Positions 42,581 through 53,523 of a stretch of DNA of 64,000 bases are shown here, piece by piece; position 1 is the stretch's first letter, and each line of letters begins with the position of its first letter. The translations under genes were made by a program, and so were the position numbers. Origin of the DNA: Baylisascaris procyonis (taxonomy: Eukaryota; Nematoda; Chromadorea; Rhabditida; Ascarididae); contig JAZARR010000088.1 in NCBI GenBank assembly GCA_037389465.1, forward strand, positions 6,382,428-6,446,427. Reading direction: 5' to 3'. Under the pieces are notes generated by a model, which was not told where the DNA came from, did no database searches, and worked only from the letters and a program-made list of their open reading frames with translations.

Positions 42581-45500
42581 ATGGGTGATAAATTTTATGC
42601 AGTGGCTCACGGCAGGAAACCAGGTGTATACGAGGAGTGGATCGAAGCTCAAAAACAGGTTCCTACCTTAGGCATCCATGATTTCTCATTGCAATTTCTT
42701 TCACTTTCCGTCCCTATTGTTTCTATTTCGATTCAACATCCTCTGATGTCTCTATCGTTTAAATGATTAGTTGATACCAAAGCAGAAGTATGTGACAAGA
42801 AATGTTGCGATAACTTGTGGTTAAGTGAGCTTATCCGTGTAGCTGATGGGAGTCGACTGCGTGTTACGATCATCATAGTATTACCACTTTCGCAGGTGTA
42901 CTGCAACAATACGCGACCAAATAACAGTGCATTTTGCAAATGGAAATCTCAAAAAGTGCATGAAATGGAATGCGATAGCTGAAACATTCCGGGGAGCATC
43001 TTCCAAGGGTATATAAAATTCTACAAACAGAACCGTACGTTCTGTCGCTTTTCCACATCGTTTTCTTGATAATTTTGAATTGGGTGTAGTTCCGAGAAAA
43101 TCGTTTGCGCAGAGAACTTCAATTTCATTATGAAATCTTTGAGGATGACGTTTGCATTATGAACGAAAGAAGATGGAAAAGCTACAACACTTGTGATGCC
43201 GATTCCTAGGCTTTTTGGTTAGATGAGGTGCTTAACATGTACGCGGATGGCATTTCCCAGAACGTTTTTGCTATCAGATTTTTCTTTTATATATTTTTCG
43301 CAGATCTTTATTCGCAGAACTGTATTGCGGGAGTGATATGTGCATTTAGAGTGTTCCAGAAATCAGAAGCCTTTCAAATGGCTTTCCAGTGAACGGTGGG
43401 TGGGAGGGGGGAGGAGGAGGAAAAAGGTAAAGAATACGGGCTGATAATGATGAATTCTTCTTTTCCTTCTTCTTCTTCTTCTTATTCTTCAAAAAAAAGA
43501 GAATCTAATAACGAATAAGCTTTTGAGAAAGAAGATTATACTGTAAAGAAAAAAGATCATATTCGTTTGAATCGTCAGCAAATTTTAATTGGGAAAGCCG
43601 ATTTGCCTAACCCGCTTATAGTTCTTCTAGACAACGAACTGCTCAGAATTTCATGAACCACTTGAATCATTGAAGTCCTTGACGATGTTTTGAAATGATT
43701 CTGATCGTGTAATTAATCGAAAGAAAATAGCTTAGTCACAAACCAGTGAAGATTTGGCGTTCACGACTCTTTCGAGTTGTCATCTATCCCGCTACTCTCT
43801 ATTCCTATCAGATATGCAAAAAAAAAACGATGTAAATAAAAAGAAAGAGTTGGAAGGTAGCCATCGAAGACCTTATAAGAAATGTGGTAACTCTCAACCG
43901 AAGTCTGCTAGCAATGGCGTCGGAAAAATTGGAGACCGCCGATCTTCGTTAGCCACTAACGACCACCAGTTTCAAATTTGCGAAACTTAAAATACTGAGA
44001 GGCACTAGATGGAAAGTTTTTGACTCGGACCGCTGTGATGTTTCTGTATAGCCTTTATTCAGTTTGTCTTTTCTAATTCTCAAACCGAAGTTAGTGAGAT
44101 ATGACGAAGTATAAGAGCATGAACCTTTGATGAGAACCTCTTAGTAACTGTAAAGTCTTCAACGCTCTTGATTCTTACAAAAAAATTTCAGCGCTGCAAA
44201 AGTAACGAATATTTCAATTAGCAGATTTAGTTTTTTTTTTAGATAAAGGATTATCCACAGCCAGTTTACAAGAAATTTGCCACGAGAGATGAAGCGGAAG
44301 AATTCGTTAAGGCCCGTCAGCATGAGGGAATATCAAGTTGGTTTTCATAGCAACAATTTATGCTCTTTTCAACAGTTCGAATTTCCTATGGTGTGTAAGA
44401 GCGATAAAACTTGAAATCTTGTCCACACAGAACATAAGAGAAAAAACTCCTTCAATGGAAGTACGTATTGTTTGCTTACAAAACTGCTGAAATGAAAGAT
44501 AGAACACCGAAAACTTTTTGCGGGCCTAATGTAAACTGAAGTTTGCTGGTTGTAAGAACCGAATTCAGTAAACTTTCAAATTTTTTCATGTTTTTATTGT
44601 TGAAGTATTTGTTCCGAGTTAGACACTTAAATCGAAATCTGCAACAATATCGTGGTTGGATAGTCGAACCTATCTTATAGAAAATCTGATGGAATGATTG
44701 CAGCTAAATTCTGGTAAGCAGAATCCTCTCAAAACTTGTGTAAAATGCTGGCATTCACCTGGTAATGAGATAGTCCCAGCTTCTCGTCGTAGCGTTTTAT
44801 TGCTCGCCGACTTCAAAAGTACAGCAGTTTAGATGCCACAGTAGATGACCTTTCACAATCTTCAACCTTTCGAAATTGAATCGAAGCTCTTAACTGTTCA
44901 CAGGTGTAATAGGCGGAAGTGAATCTTTGAATTACTTACAATTTTTCAACATGTGCTATTCACAAAAGCCGCCCTGTGCGGGAACACTGCTTGAGAATGG
45001 CTATTCTTTTGCGAGTGCTATTGGCTGCTTGTATGCACTCTGTGCTTAAAACACTTCATCTCACGCATGCTTCTCGTACTCAGTTTAGAATAGGACATAC
45101 ATTATCCAGGGCAGTGCTCATCGCTGGTTACGGTTTTCATAAGATATATGGTTGGTTACTACCTCAAGTTGATCCCGCACTTCAGTAGTGACAGCTGTTT
45201 ATTGGGGAGTGAAATGTTCTCGATTTGCAGCTCCCACCCCGCTCAGTTCCGCAAATATGAGTGCAAAAGCGAGTAATGGCGAATGGAGGGGTACTAGTCC
45301 CGATCTGACCTGCAGACATAGTTTTTACTCATTAAAAACAATACTCGTCACTGAACTTTCGCCTGATCGCGTGATCTAGTTCCATAATTTGTCAATGCTA
45401 TGTGCTGATCTGGTTTGTTGGGCGAAGGACCCAAAATAGCTCAGTCCGTTAGATTGTCTGGGCGGAAGTAATAGGTCGAAAGCTGGCATACTACCTGCGG

Positions 45501-48500
45501 ACAAAGTTTTTGCGGGCGCGTTAAGTGCTGCGAAACAACTTCCAAAATTTTAAGGATTCTGCCAATAAAAACATTTGAAAATTCTCACTTTATGCTTTGA
45601 AGTTTAATGGCAGCACCTATTTATGTTCACTAAAGTAGTGACAGTGATGAGATCTTTCACATAATCGGTCTTCTGGGCGATAGACTACAGAAAAGAACGT
45701 GATCTGTATAAAGCATGAGGTTATATTGCCCACCTGTGATATGATACTGGCAGAATGCGTACCCATTTTGAAGGCTGCTTGGGCAAAGAAGTGACATTGA
45801 TGTGAAAACTTAATCGCTATGTAGCGAACGTAAAAGCATTTTGTTTTTACATACATTACCAGAAGTTATATCGATTAAATGAAGTTTTCAGTGCAAGTAG
45901 ACGAGTCTGCGAAGAAGTTCTACGTCGTCGCGAGAGGCAAAGTGATCGGAATTTTTACAGAATTCGATGAAGTTAAAAAACATGTGAGTTAGCTATTATC
46001 TAAATAACCTCCTTCACCATTATTTTTACATGCTTATCAGTTGTGGTGGATCGGCGTATGCGTGGCAGCATGGTTAGAATCGTCGCGATTATAAATGCAA
46101 ACTTAAGCCGCCAAATTAGCAAGATGGCTTGCGTTTGTGAATGTCTAGACTGCATATGTGGAAAGGAACAAGTGAACCGTCCTTGCGCATCCACTCTTGG
46201 TTTCAGATGCCAGAGTAACGGGAATTAGCAGTAACAGTCGGACGAAGGAGCACCGGGTTTTCCTCGTGTTTTTTTATTGCATCTCGTGTTTTTGTGCTTT
46301 CTGTTTCTGCTGAATTGATGTCTCTGCGTTTTTTCTCTGCTCAGTGTTTCGAAACTTTTCCACACAGTAAATAATCTACTTAGAGCAGCACTCAGTGAAT
46401 AACGATATAGTGTTTTATATCTTGAGCGTAACATTTTCACTGGTGCTTGCACAGTCGTCCAGGGAGAGGCCGATGACGATTCGGCGTCTGAATCCCAGAT
46501 CAAACTGAATGGTCGGGAAGCTTCAGTTCGTCGATACAACCAAGACAATAAACATACAGCCAAAACGCAATACCCGACGCGGGCAGCGCAATGTGGAAGA
46601 AGGCGGAAGTGTGAAACTACGCTAAAACAAGCCTCTAGCTATCTTATGGCGCGAACAATGTTTCTAAGAAAAACTGACAGAAGTTATGAAGCAACGTGTT
46701 AGATTCACAAACAGCTGCCACTCACCCTAGAAGGGAAACCTTGAACAAAATATGTCACTGCTGTGCAGGGAGAATTAATCTGGAGAAGGGGAGATGAGCA
46801 TAGTTTTTCCTTTCAGTGAGAGTTTGAATTAGTGCCCAAAAGGGGAAAAAACTTAAGTCCTGCAAGAAATCTCGGTCAGTAACATGTATGTTACTTTTAC
46901 AAAGTACGTCTTCGAAACTCACCTATTTTAAAATGAGCATTAAAAGCTTTATCACTGAAGCTGCCAATGAGAAAGCCCCCTCTACCCGATATAGTAGGGA
47001 AGAAAAAGAGAGTGGGGGCAGGTTGCAAAAAAACCAACATCGTTGGAAAAGATGGGTTGGCGTGAGTTAAGCCTTTAGTCGTAACTAATTCTTATTTTCA
47101 TTACAAAAAGTTAAGCAGTTTAGCATAGGCCACGCCACGATATTCTTGTGAAGAAATTTGATGTGGAGGCGGAAGAAAATAGCCTGCTGGAAACATTAAT
47201 GAATGAACTTTTTCAGGCAGCTAGTTGCATAGGCTTTATTCGATAAGCACAGACAGACAGCAAAATCGAACGGACCTAAGCGTGAAAATCGTGTAGAATA
47301 TTTTTGTTATGAGATGCAGAGTTATGCTTATCACGATAGTGCACTACTTGAGAAGCCAACTGCAGTTTTGCAAACTAAGGTATGACTTAGCTAAAAACAA
47401 ATTGTAAAGTGATTTTCGCATGTTCATGTAATTTGTGATAATTTTTAATTGATCACCCACAAAGCTCGTGACGAATAAAAACACAGCTGTTTTTCGTGCG
47501 GCGCTAGGCTGGTTTATTCTATGGCAGATTTAAGGTAGCCAATCATTCATAAAGAATATGAGCAAGAAAACGAATATTTTGATCCCTAATCAGGATGAAA
47601 AATTTTTAGATAACCAACTATCCACAGCCAATGTATAAGAAATTCGATGATCTAGCTGAAGCGAGGGAGTATTTCAAAAAGTACAGCAACGGCGAAGATA
47701 CCACAGGTTCGCTTCTGACTGATCTTCTCATTTTCTCTTCTGACTGAACGCAAACGCTGTCATTTGTTTGTGTGTCTCTTACAGTGGGGCGCAAGACACA
47801 CAGTGTGTTGCCTAGCTGGTGTTTAAAATCACATTTCGGTTGTCCGTTAAAAATGGGTGCAAAACGAGTTTACGGTGGCCTCGATCGTGACCAGCAGGTG
47901 ATCGTGACACAACTCTTTCAGCTAACGGGAACTAGGTTTTCCGAGTAGCACCCATAGCCGATCTCATTTGGAAGACTAAAAATTTTAGGAGATTTCCTCA
48001 TGAACGAAAGCTACCGTGGAACCACAAGCGAAGCCGTTTTGTGGAGTTATTGACCGTCAAAGACGGTCACCACCACCGGTGTATTTTAACTTTCAGAAGT
48101 ACAAAACAAAACCCGTTAAACTGAGGTCTCTTCGATAGCGCTGATGACAACAAAATCTATCAAATTCTGCTTGCCGAAAACATAGATAATCAGAAGTAGT
48201 GATTTTGGGCACCACCGTTTAGCTGAAAAGCTCGATGAAAATATCCAGCTAGTTCCGCTAGCGGTATTGTTATTCGCACGATCTTCTGCAGTGTCAGGTC
48301 ATAATAAAGTTAGGTGTGGCTCACGTTGAAGTCATTACCACAGATGCCAAAGTTTCCTTTGAAAATGTTCGGCGCAGCTGCAACAGATTTTTTTAAATCG
48401 TCGATGTGAATGGTATTCGTTGGAACATTTTCGAAAAACGATCCAGGTGAACTTTGGGTGCTTTTGAACAGACAGACTACAGAAACAAGAAATATAGGTA

Positions 48501-48984
48501 TAGCATGTATTGCATTCGACGACTGACGTTGGATAGGCGCGTGGGAGAGAATCGGGATATGGACATATGTGTGACCTTGTAAACTATGAATAGTCTGCTT
48601 CTGAAGTCGTGCATGAAAAGTAACCAGGTAAGGTGTGACTCGTGGCTATTTTTGGTGCATTTCGAACTCTGTCGATCACTTCGCTGATGAAACCAATGCT
48701 GTATCTCAGCATATGAGTGATCAGAACTTTTGCGCTAGTCGAAAGGAGTTCACTTGCAGTGGAATTGAGGCTAACACCGCTATTTTACTCAATTGCAGTA
48801 ATGGATTAGACGATTTGACCTAACTATCCGATCATTGTTTATTGCAGAATATTCGAGGGTCGGAAAAATAAACGACGATCTGGCATCAGAAGAGAAAGAA
48901 AAAGAACAAAAGAAGTCTTGCGCAAGAGAGGACGGGAAAAGCAAGAACAAACCGAAAGACAAGGATGAATCCAAGGCATTGTAA
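42581..48984 (+). CDS. protein with two RNase H1-type hybrid-binding domains, no catalytic domain
   Basis: Exons 42581-42658, 44243-44336, 45892-45983, 47610-47706 and 48848-48984 join in frame to 498 nt (165 aa). Residues 1-57 form module 1 (KFYAVAHGRKPGVYEEW, then YPQPVYKKFATRDEAEEFV). Residues 58-120 form module 2 (KKFYVVARGKVIGIF, then YPQPMYKKFDDLAEAREYF). A 45-aa lysine/glutamate-rich tail follows. The fold matches the N-terminal RNA:DNA hybrid/dsRNA-binding domain of RNase H1, also found in caulimovirus viroplasmin. The YKKF lysines are present in both modules. The stacking tryptophan is present in module 1 but replaced by Phe in module 2 (TEFDEV). No RNase H active-site motif occurs. 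An in-frame ATG at 45880 could start module 2 separately, and a stop at 44348 would end module 1 alone if exon 2 is read through. One gene or two is unresolved. Confidence 0.72.
45235..45520 (+). mobile_element. possible tRNA-like SINE pair, degenerate
   Basis: At 45437 the sequence TAGCTCAGTCCGTTAGA resembles a Pol III A box with D-arm, followed about 40 nt later by AGGTCGAAAGC, a poor B box. The piece CTACCTGCGGACAAAGTTTTT at about 45490-45510 has a diverged partner, GACCTGCAGACATAGTTTTT, at about 45308. The cloverleaf is broken, so this is not a functional tRNA. A tRNA-derived short retroelement is the best guess. It lies in an intron of the hybrid-binding gene. Confidence 0.35.
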
Positions 48985-50911
48985 CTACTTGATCTCATTT
49001 TTATGTTTTAGCTTGGTAAATATATTGCTATCCCTTTCTTTTGGTCTATCTATCTGTTTATCTGCTCAGCCGTGGACTTATTTCAGCCCAGAAGTCCACT
49101 TTGTCGACTGAAAGTAAATTTGTTCTCACTCCCTTCGAACGGGTCTTTTTATTTCCCACCTTGTCGTTTGATCTTTTGAAAATAGGGGATAGATTTCTCG
49201 AAATGCATCATCCAGCATGCAAACGAATCTGTTTACCCCCTAAACTTGAAAAGTAACCCTCATGACTTTCGAAGATAGAGAGCGCATTGCTTGGAGCGTC
49301 CCACTGAGAAGCTTGAATGTCTTAAAGTGTTGTGGGCACGTTGCATTAACACTTAAATCTTGATTTCACATTTTAACCGTTCATTTTTAAAGAAGGTATC
49401 TTTCAAGATCTGCTGTTCGGTGTACCTTACAACCGCCATGATTTTACTCTAGCGTACCTACCTCCTTCGTCTTCCAACATCAGCTTGCGTGCCCAACGTT
49501 GCTGCAATCAGTTCTATGCCATCATCATTGCTTTCCTTGCTCACATGCTGCTTTTTACCAACGCTATCTTCTGCATATGTATTCATAGAACATCGCTGAC
49601 GGCTACTGTTAAATAAATTTCTTTTCTTTTCCATCCAAGTACTGTTAGAGCAGTGTAGTACTTTGGACTTCTCGAAAGCCATTGATCAATCCTGATTCTC
49701 TTTGACCAGTCCTCATCGTTCATTCTTATTGATAAAGATCTCCCCAAATATTGCTGAGCTTTGCACCCTGTCTTGATAGTGCGCTCTCCCCCTCACATTG
49801 TCTTTGCCTAGTGAATCTTCGGTCCATCTTGCCGCCGTCTCTTATCACTTTGTTCAGTCTACATTCAAAATTCGACATCAGCACAATATCATCGTCAAAA
49901 AATAAACTAGATGGCTACTGGCCATTAATATTACTGCTGTTGTGATCCCGCCGAAATCTTCAAAGAGGTCGAGAACGAAGTTGGCGAAAGCCAATCACCC
50001 CAGTGCACTCCCTCCACTGATGGATATTTCTTTGTGACCAGTAGGAGGAATAAAGAGCGCCAGGTTATATCCAGAAAATTCGCCGATTTGCATCAGGATT
50101 CTCGTCTGAAGAATATTAGGAGTTTGTGATGAGATCTCGCTTGTTGGTTGCCTTGCCTTTCGTCGACTGTAGAAGGAGCAGTGTTCCAGTGTCCGTTTTA
50201 TCTCTTTTAAAAAAAGTAACGAAAGCACTGCTTTGGAGTTCTTGAAGGATTGCGGGACTCCGGGTTCCTGTGATGGGGTTGAGAAGATTTGTGAGCGAGT
50301 ATCCGGGAAACTCGATTCCCATGCTGGACACTTCAGTGTCAGTCGATCGAACTTAGACTGGGTTTCATGTAGGCTAGATTTCATATTCCAGTTCCTTTAT
50401 CACACGACCCCTACTTTCATCTGAGCGTTAGGTTTGGCTCTTATTGCCGGAACTTAAGCGGTTTCGAGTATAAGTAAGATATGATCTTGCTTAAGTGAAT
50501 AAGTGAGGTAACTAAGAGATTAGCTTTAGGGAATCGCTGTTCTGCGTCAAGAAGCCGTCGACTTCGTGATCTTGCTTAGTTGAACTTCCTGTGCTAATGT
50601 TTGGCGTTATCGATCAGCTTTGTCGGCCTACATTTACCGAGCCATCTTCGCGTCGAATACTGTCAGTGACAATCATCTTGTGTTTTGAGCATATGACTGC
50701 GTACTTCTTGTACTTTGATTATTTGAACGGTTAATCTCCCGCTCACTTTCAACATCATCTCAAAAAAGTAAATAAATGACGGAGCGGAAGATTATCCTTC
50801 TGTGAATCCTCTCACTCTTCGATACGCATCGTCTCATCCTATTTTAAGGCGAGTGATATTGTTAAGTATGTACGATTCCGTTGCGAGAATAGGAAGAATG
50901 AAAAATTGCAG
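48985..50911. other. spacer between hybrid-binding modules 2 and 3
   Basis: This holds the decayed LINE at 49450-50390. It should also contain the missing first exon and promoter of the downstream module-3 gene. No exon with an ATG and a phase-0 donor could be identified with confidence. Confidence 0.5.
49450..50390 (-). mobile_element. decayed non-LTR retrotransposon, RTE-like reverse transcriptase
   Basis: Read on the minus strand, broken frames show reverse-transcriptase blocks in the expected order. SFKNSKAVLSLLF near 50230 resembles the W-KxSKxVLLxKKGD block. GVHWGDWLSPTSFSTSL at about 50010-49965 is motif B (RQGDxxSPxxF). FFDDDIVLMS at about 49902-49874 is the catalytic FADDIVL motif, with its FA-type lead changed. 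Frame changes lie between blocks. The first two blocks are closer together than in an intact enzyme, so there has been a deletion. No full open frame remains. Confidence 0.6.
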
Positions 50912-53363
50912 GAGAAAGTATATTACGCAGTAGCGCGAGGCCATAAACCGGGTGTTTATGAGACGTGGGCCGAATGTCAGGAGCAGACGAAAGAGTTCAA
51001 GTGCGCAAAGTTCAAAAAATTCACAGACGAGGAAGAAGCGAAGCTGTTCGCTGAAGGGAAGACTTTGAAGCAAATTGGTACGCAGTTCTTTTTCACCTCT
51101 AACTCCTTTCCAGAACTATTAAAAATGGAAGCAAGTGGTTTATTGGGCATAGTTTCTTAAGCGATGAGACGTCCGCACCCCTAGCCTTCTCCCTTCCAAT
51201 TCTCGTGTCTTTCCTGGAAGGTAGCATTATTTGGCATCTGGTTGGGGTGCCTCGTAACAGAAAGTGTGCAAAAAAGCGAGAGCGGCGAGACTGTGAGAGG
51301 GGAGAGATCCGAAGATCATGCGTCGTGCCTTCGATGGTACCTCGAAAAACGTGTCCTCAGTAATTTCATCCTCGTGAAAGAAACCTGCTTGAAATATCTT
51401 GCGTCACGTTAATACACACGGAGATGCTGAGAGGTGAAGAGTGCGACCCGTGTAGTGGTTTTTGATTCCTTCACGTTTTAAAATAGATAACGCTGAATTT
51501 TCCACAAACGACCAAACAATACATATACTGTACTACGGATTTTAAGTACACTTCACAGCGCATTAGTCCTTATTTGTCTTTTAATATAGTTATATTCTGC
51601 CTTGTTGAATTATATTATGACGTAAAATGTACTTCATGTTATTTTTAATTAAGTGCAAGAAGGAAACTTCATCCAGACTGCTATTGTTCGCGGCAGTTGG
51701 AACTGCCACAAGTTAAGATAACATATTTATTCAGTAAAATAAATTGATCTGTGAATGACGCTGAATAACGGAAGCTTGATAACCAACACTGAAATTGGAA
51801 AAGGCCGCTCGGGGTCCTTTATAGGAGTGGCCTTAATTCTCGAATATATGAAGAAATGTGGTGGGTCATGCTCGAAGAAGAATATTATTCGAGCATAAGA
51901 AAATGCCATCAGGCAATTTGAGCGAGTGATTGAGGTGGACAGATGTAGTACAATGCGTGAAATTGAAAGAATGTAGCCGGAGCACATTCGAGGCGAAAGT
52001 GTGAATGAGCCACATTTCAAAAGGAATAGTAGATTCGCTAGACAAAAAAAAACGTGATGATGCGTCGTTTTCCAATATGTAAGCTCAAAGTGAAGCTTGC
52101 GTATTTGTAGTGTGACGTTGAGTCAAACAAAATTCTAGGCAAACAAGTCCAAGTAATAACTTAAATATAATGCTGATCGGTAATAAATTGGTGTGGAAAT
52201 GCTCGAAAGCGTCCACAGAGTGAAGGCATAAAGATGTCAGATTTAGTCACAACGGCGTCCATGTTTATCTTTCTTGTACATTATGAGATTAAAAGAGTTC
52301 ATTAGTTTTTACGGTTGGCGAGCTGAAACTGCCAACTGGACACAGCCGTAGGGGCGGGAATAAAACTGGGACCTCCCCCCTCTCCCACCGCGATCCGGAA
52401 CCAGTGAAAAAAGGAATTCGTTGCTTCCGCGAAATCAATTTCCACCTGGAAGACTTTGAAAAGTAGTTAAATGCGCCAGAAAAATCTTGCGCATTTCGCC
52501 TACCACAGCATATGAAACAGATTCTAATAACGAAGTCGCGAATAATCAAAATCTTTGCGATCATTTAAGTCGTCGTTGTGAATACTTTTGAAATGCTGCA
52601 CTGACCCTTCATAACATTCACTCACCTTCATTTACCAAACCACTGCTACTGAATAGGTTTTGCTATCGAAAACTGAACTGCGACATGAAATCTATTATTT
52701 CTTACTTTCATGCATCTACTGATATTTCGTAAATCAGCAACTACTTTGCATATTAGATATGCTGCAACATTTTTTAGTAAACACAATATTTTCAAGTATA
52801 TTCGTCGTTTACCGCTGCAACCGACTGCTCTGATTCAAATGAAGAGTTGTGCACGAATTAAGTTCGATTAAATACAAGTTTACGTGAACTTTACGCTCAA
52901 GTTTTTGCCTACTTTAATTTATCCATCTTCTTTTTCGCCGAAAGCATGGTCTTTGGGGATGAAGAGCTATTTTGATTCGTTGTTTCCGAAAGCCAGCCCT
53001 CCTACCCCTCGTCTCTCCCCAACTAATTTATTTTATACCTTGTTTCTACTTCGCATATTTTTGCCCCTAAACCCTCACCATGATAGCTTACTATAACGAA
53101 ACGCTGTTGTTGCGTTTGCTCTTGCAACTGTTTTTTTGCGCATAAAGTTGTTCCAATCATTTTATTCGCATTAAATAAGAAAGTGCACTTCATCGCTTAC
53201 CTTTGAGTTTTCTGATTTTACAGTTACAAAGAAGCGAAGGGGAATTCATGCATATATTAAGTTGTAAAGAATTACAGAAGAGCGCAAACGTGCTTACGAA
53301 AACGATGCAGAAGAAGAAGGAACAAGTAAGAAGAAGCCAGCTATAGAAAAGCTTGACGCCTAA
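50912..53363 (+). CDS. third RNase H1-type hybrid-binding domain gene, 5' exon not found
   Basis: Exon 50912-51077 follows TTGCAG and encodes a complete 50-residue domain (KVYYAVARGHKPGVYETW, then AKFKKFTDEEEAKLF). It splices in phase 1 to 53278-53363, an acidic/basic tail (YENDAEEEGTSKKK) ending in TAA. Trp and the KK pair are both present, so this module looks closest to canonical RNase H1, yet no catalytic domain follows. An alternative stronger acceptor at 53223 would give a different basic tail (VTKKRRGIHAYIKL). The domain has no ATG in frame, so an upstream exon in phase 0 is needed. It cannot come from the exon ending at 47706, because the phases disagree. AATAAA at 53518 suits the end. 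Confidence 0.65.
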
Positions 53364-53517
53364 GATGTTCCACGGACGATCGCTTAAAATTACCGTCTTG
53401 ACTCAAAGTTTTGTTTGTCTCTTGCATTTGGGTCTATTCGTTGACTGCCTGTTGTACATAAATTTACGCCTCTAAAAGCTTTTTCAACGTTATTGACTAG
53501 ATATGCCACGACGCTGC

Positions 53518-53523
53518 AATAAA
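53518..53523 (+). terminator. poly(A) signal AATAAA
   Basis: A perfect AATAAA lies 155 nt past the TAA at 53361-53363 and supports this as the 3' end of the module-3 gene. Confidence 0.55.

Noticed and set aside
45433..45505. Functional tRNA gene
   Set aside because: The A box is good, but the B box, acceptor stem and anticodon arm do not form a cloverleaf.
47610..51077. Splicing module 2 directly to module 3
   Set aside because: The exon ending at 47706 is phase 1, while the exon at 50912 starts in phase 0. Joining them shifts frame. The exon at 48848 fits phase 1 and closes the gene.
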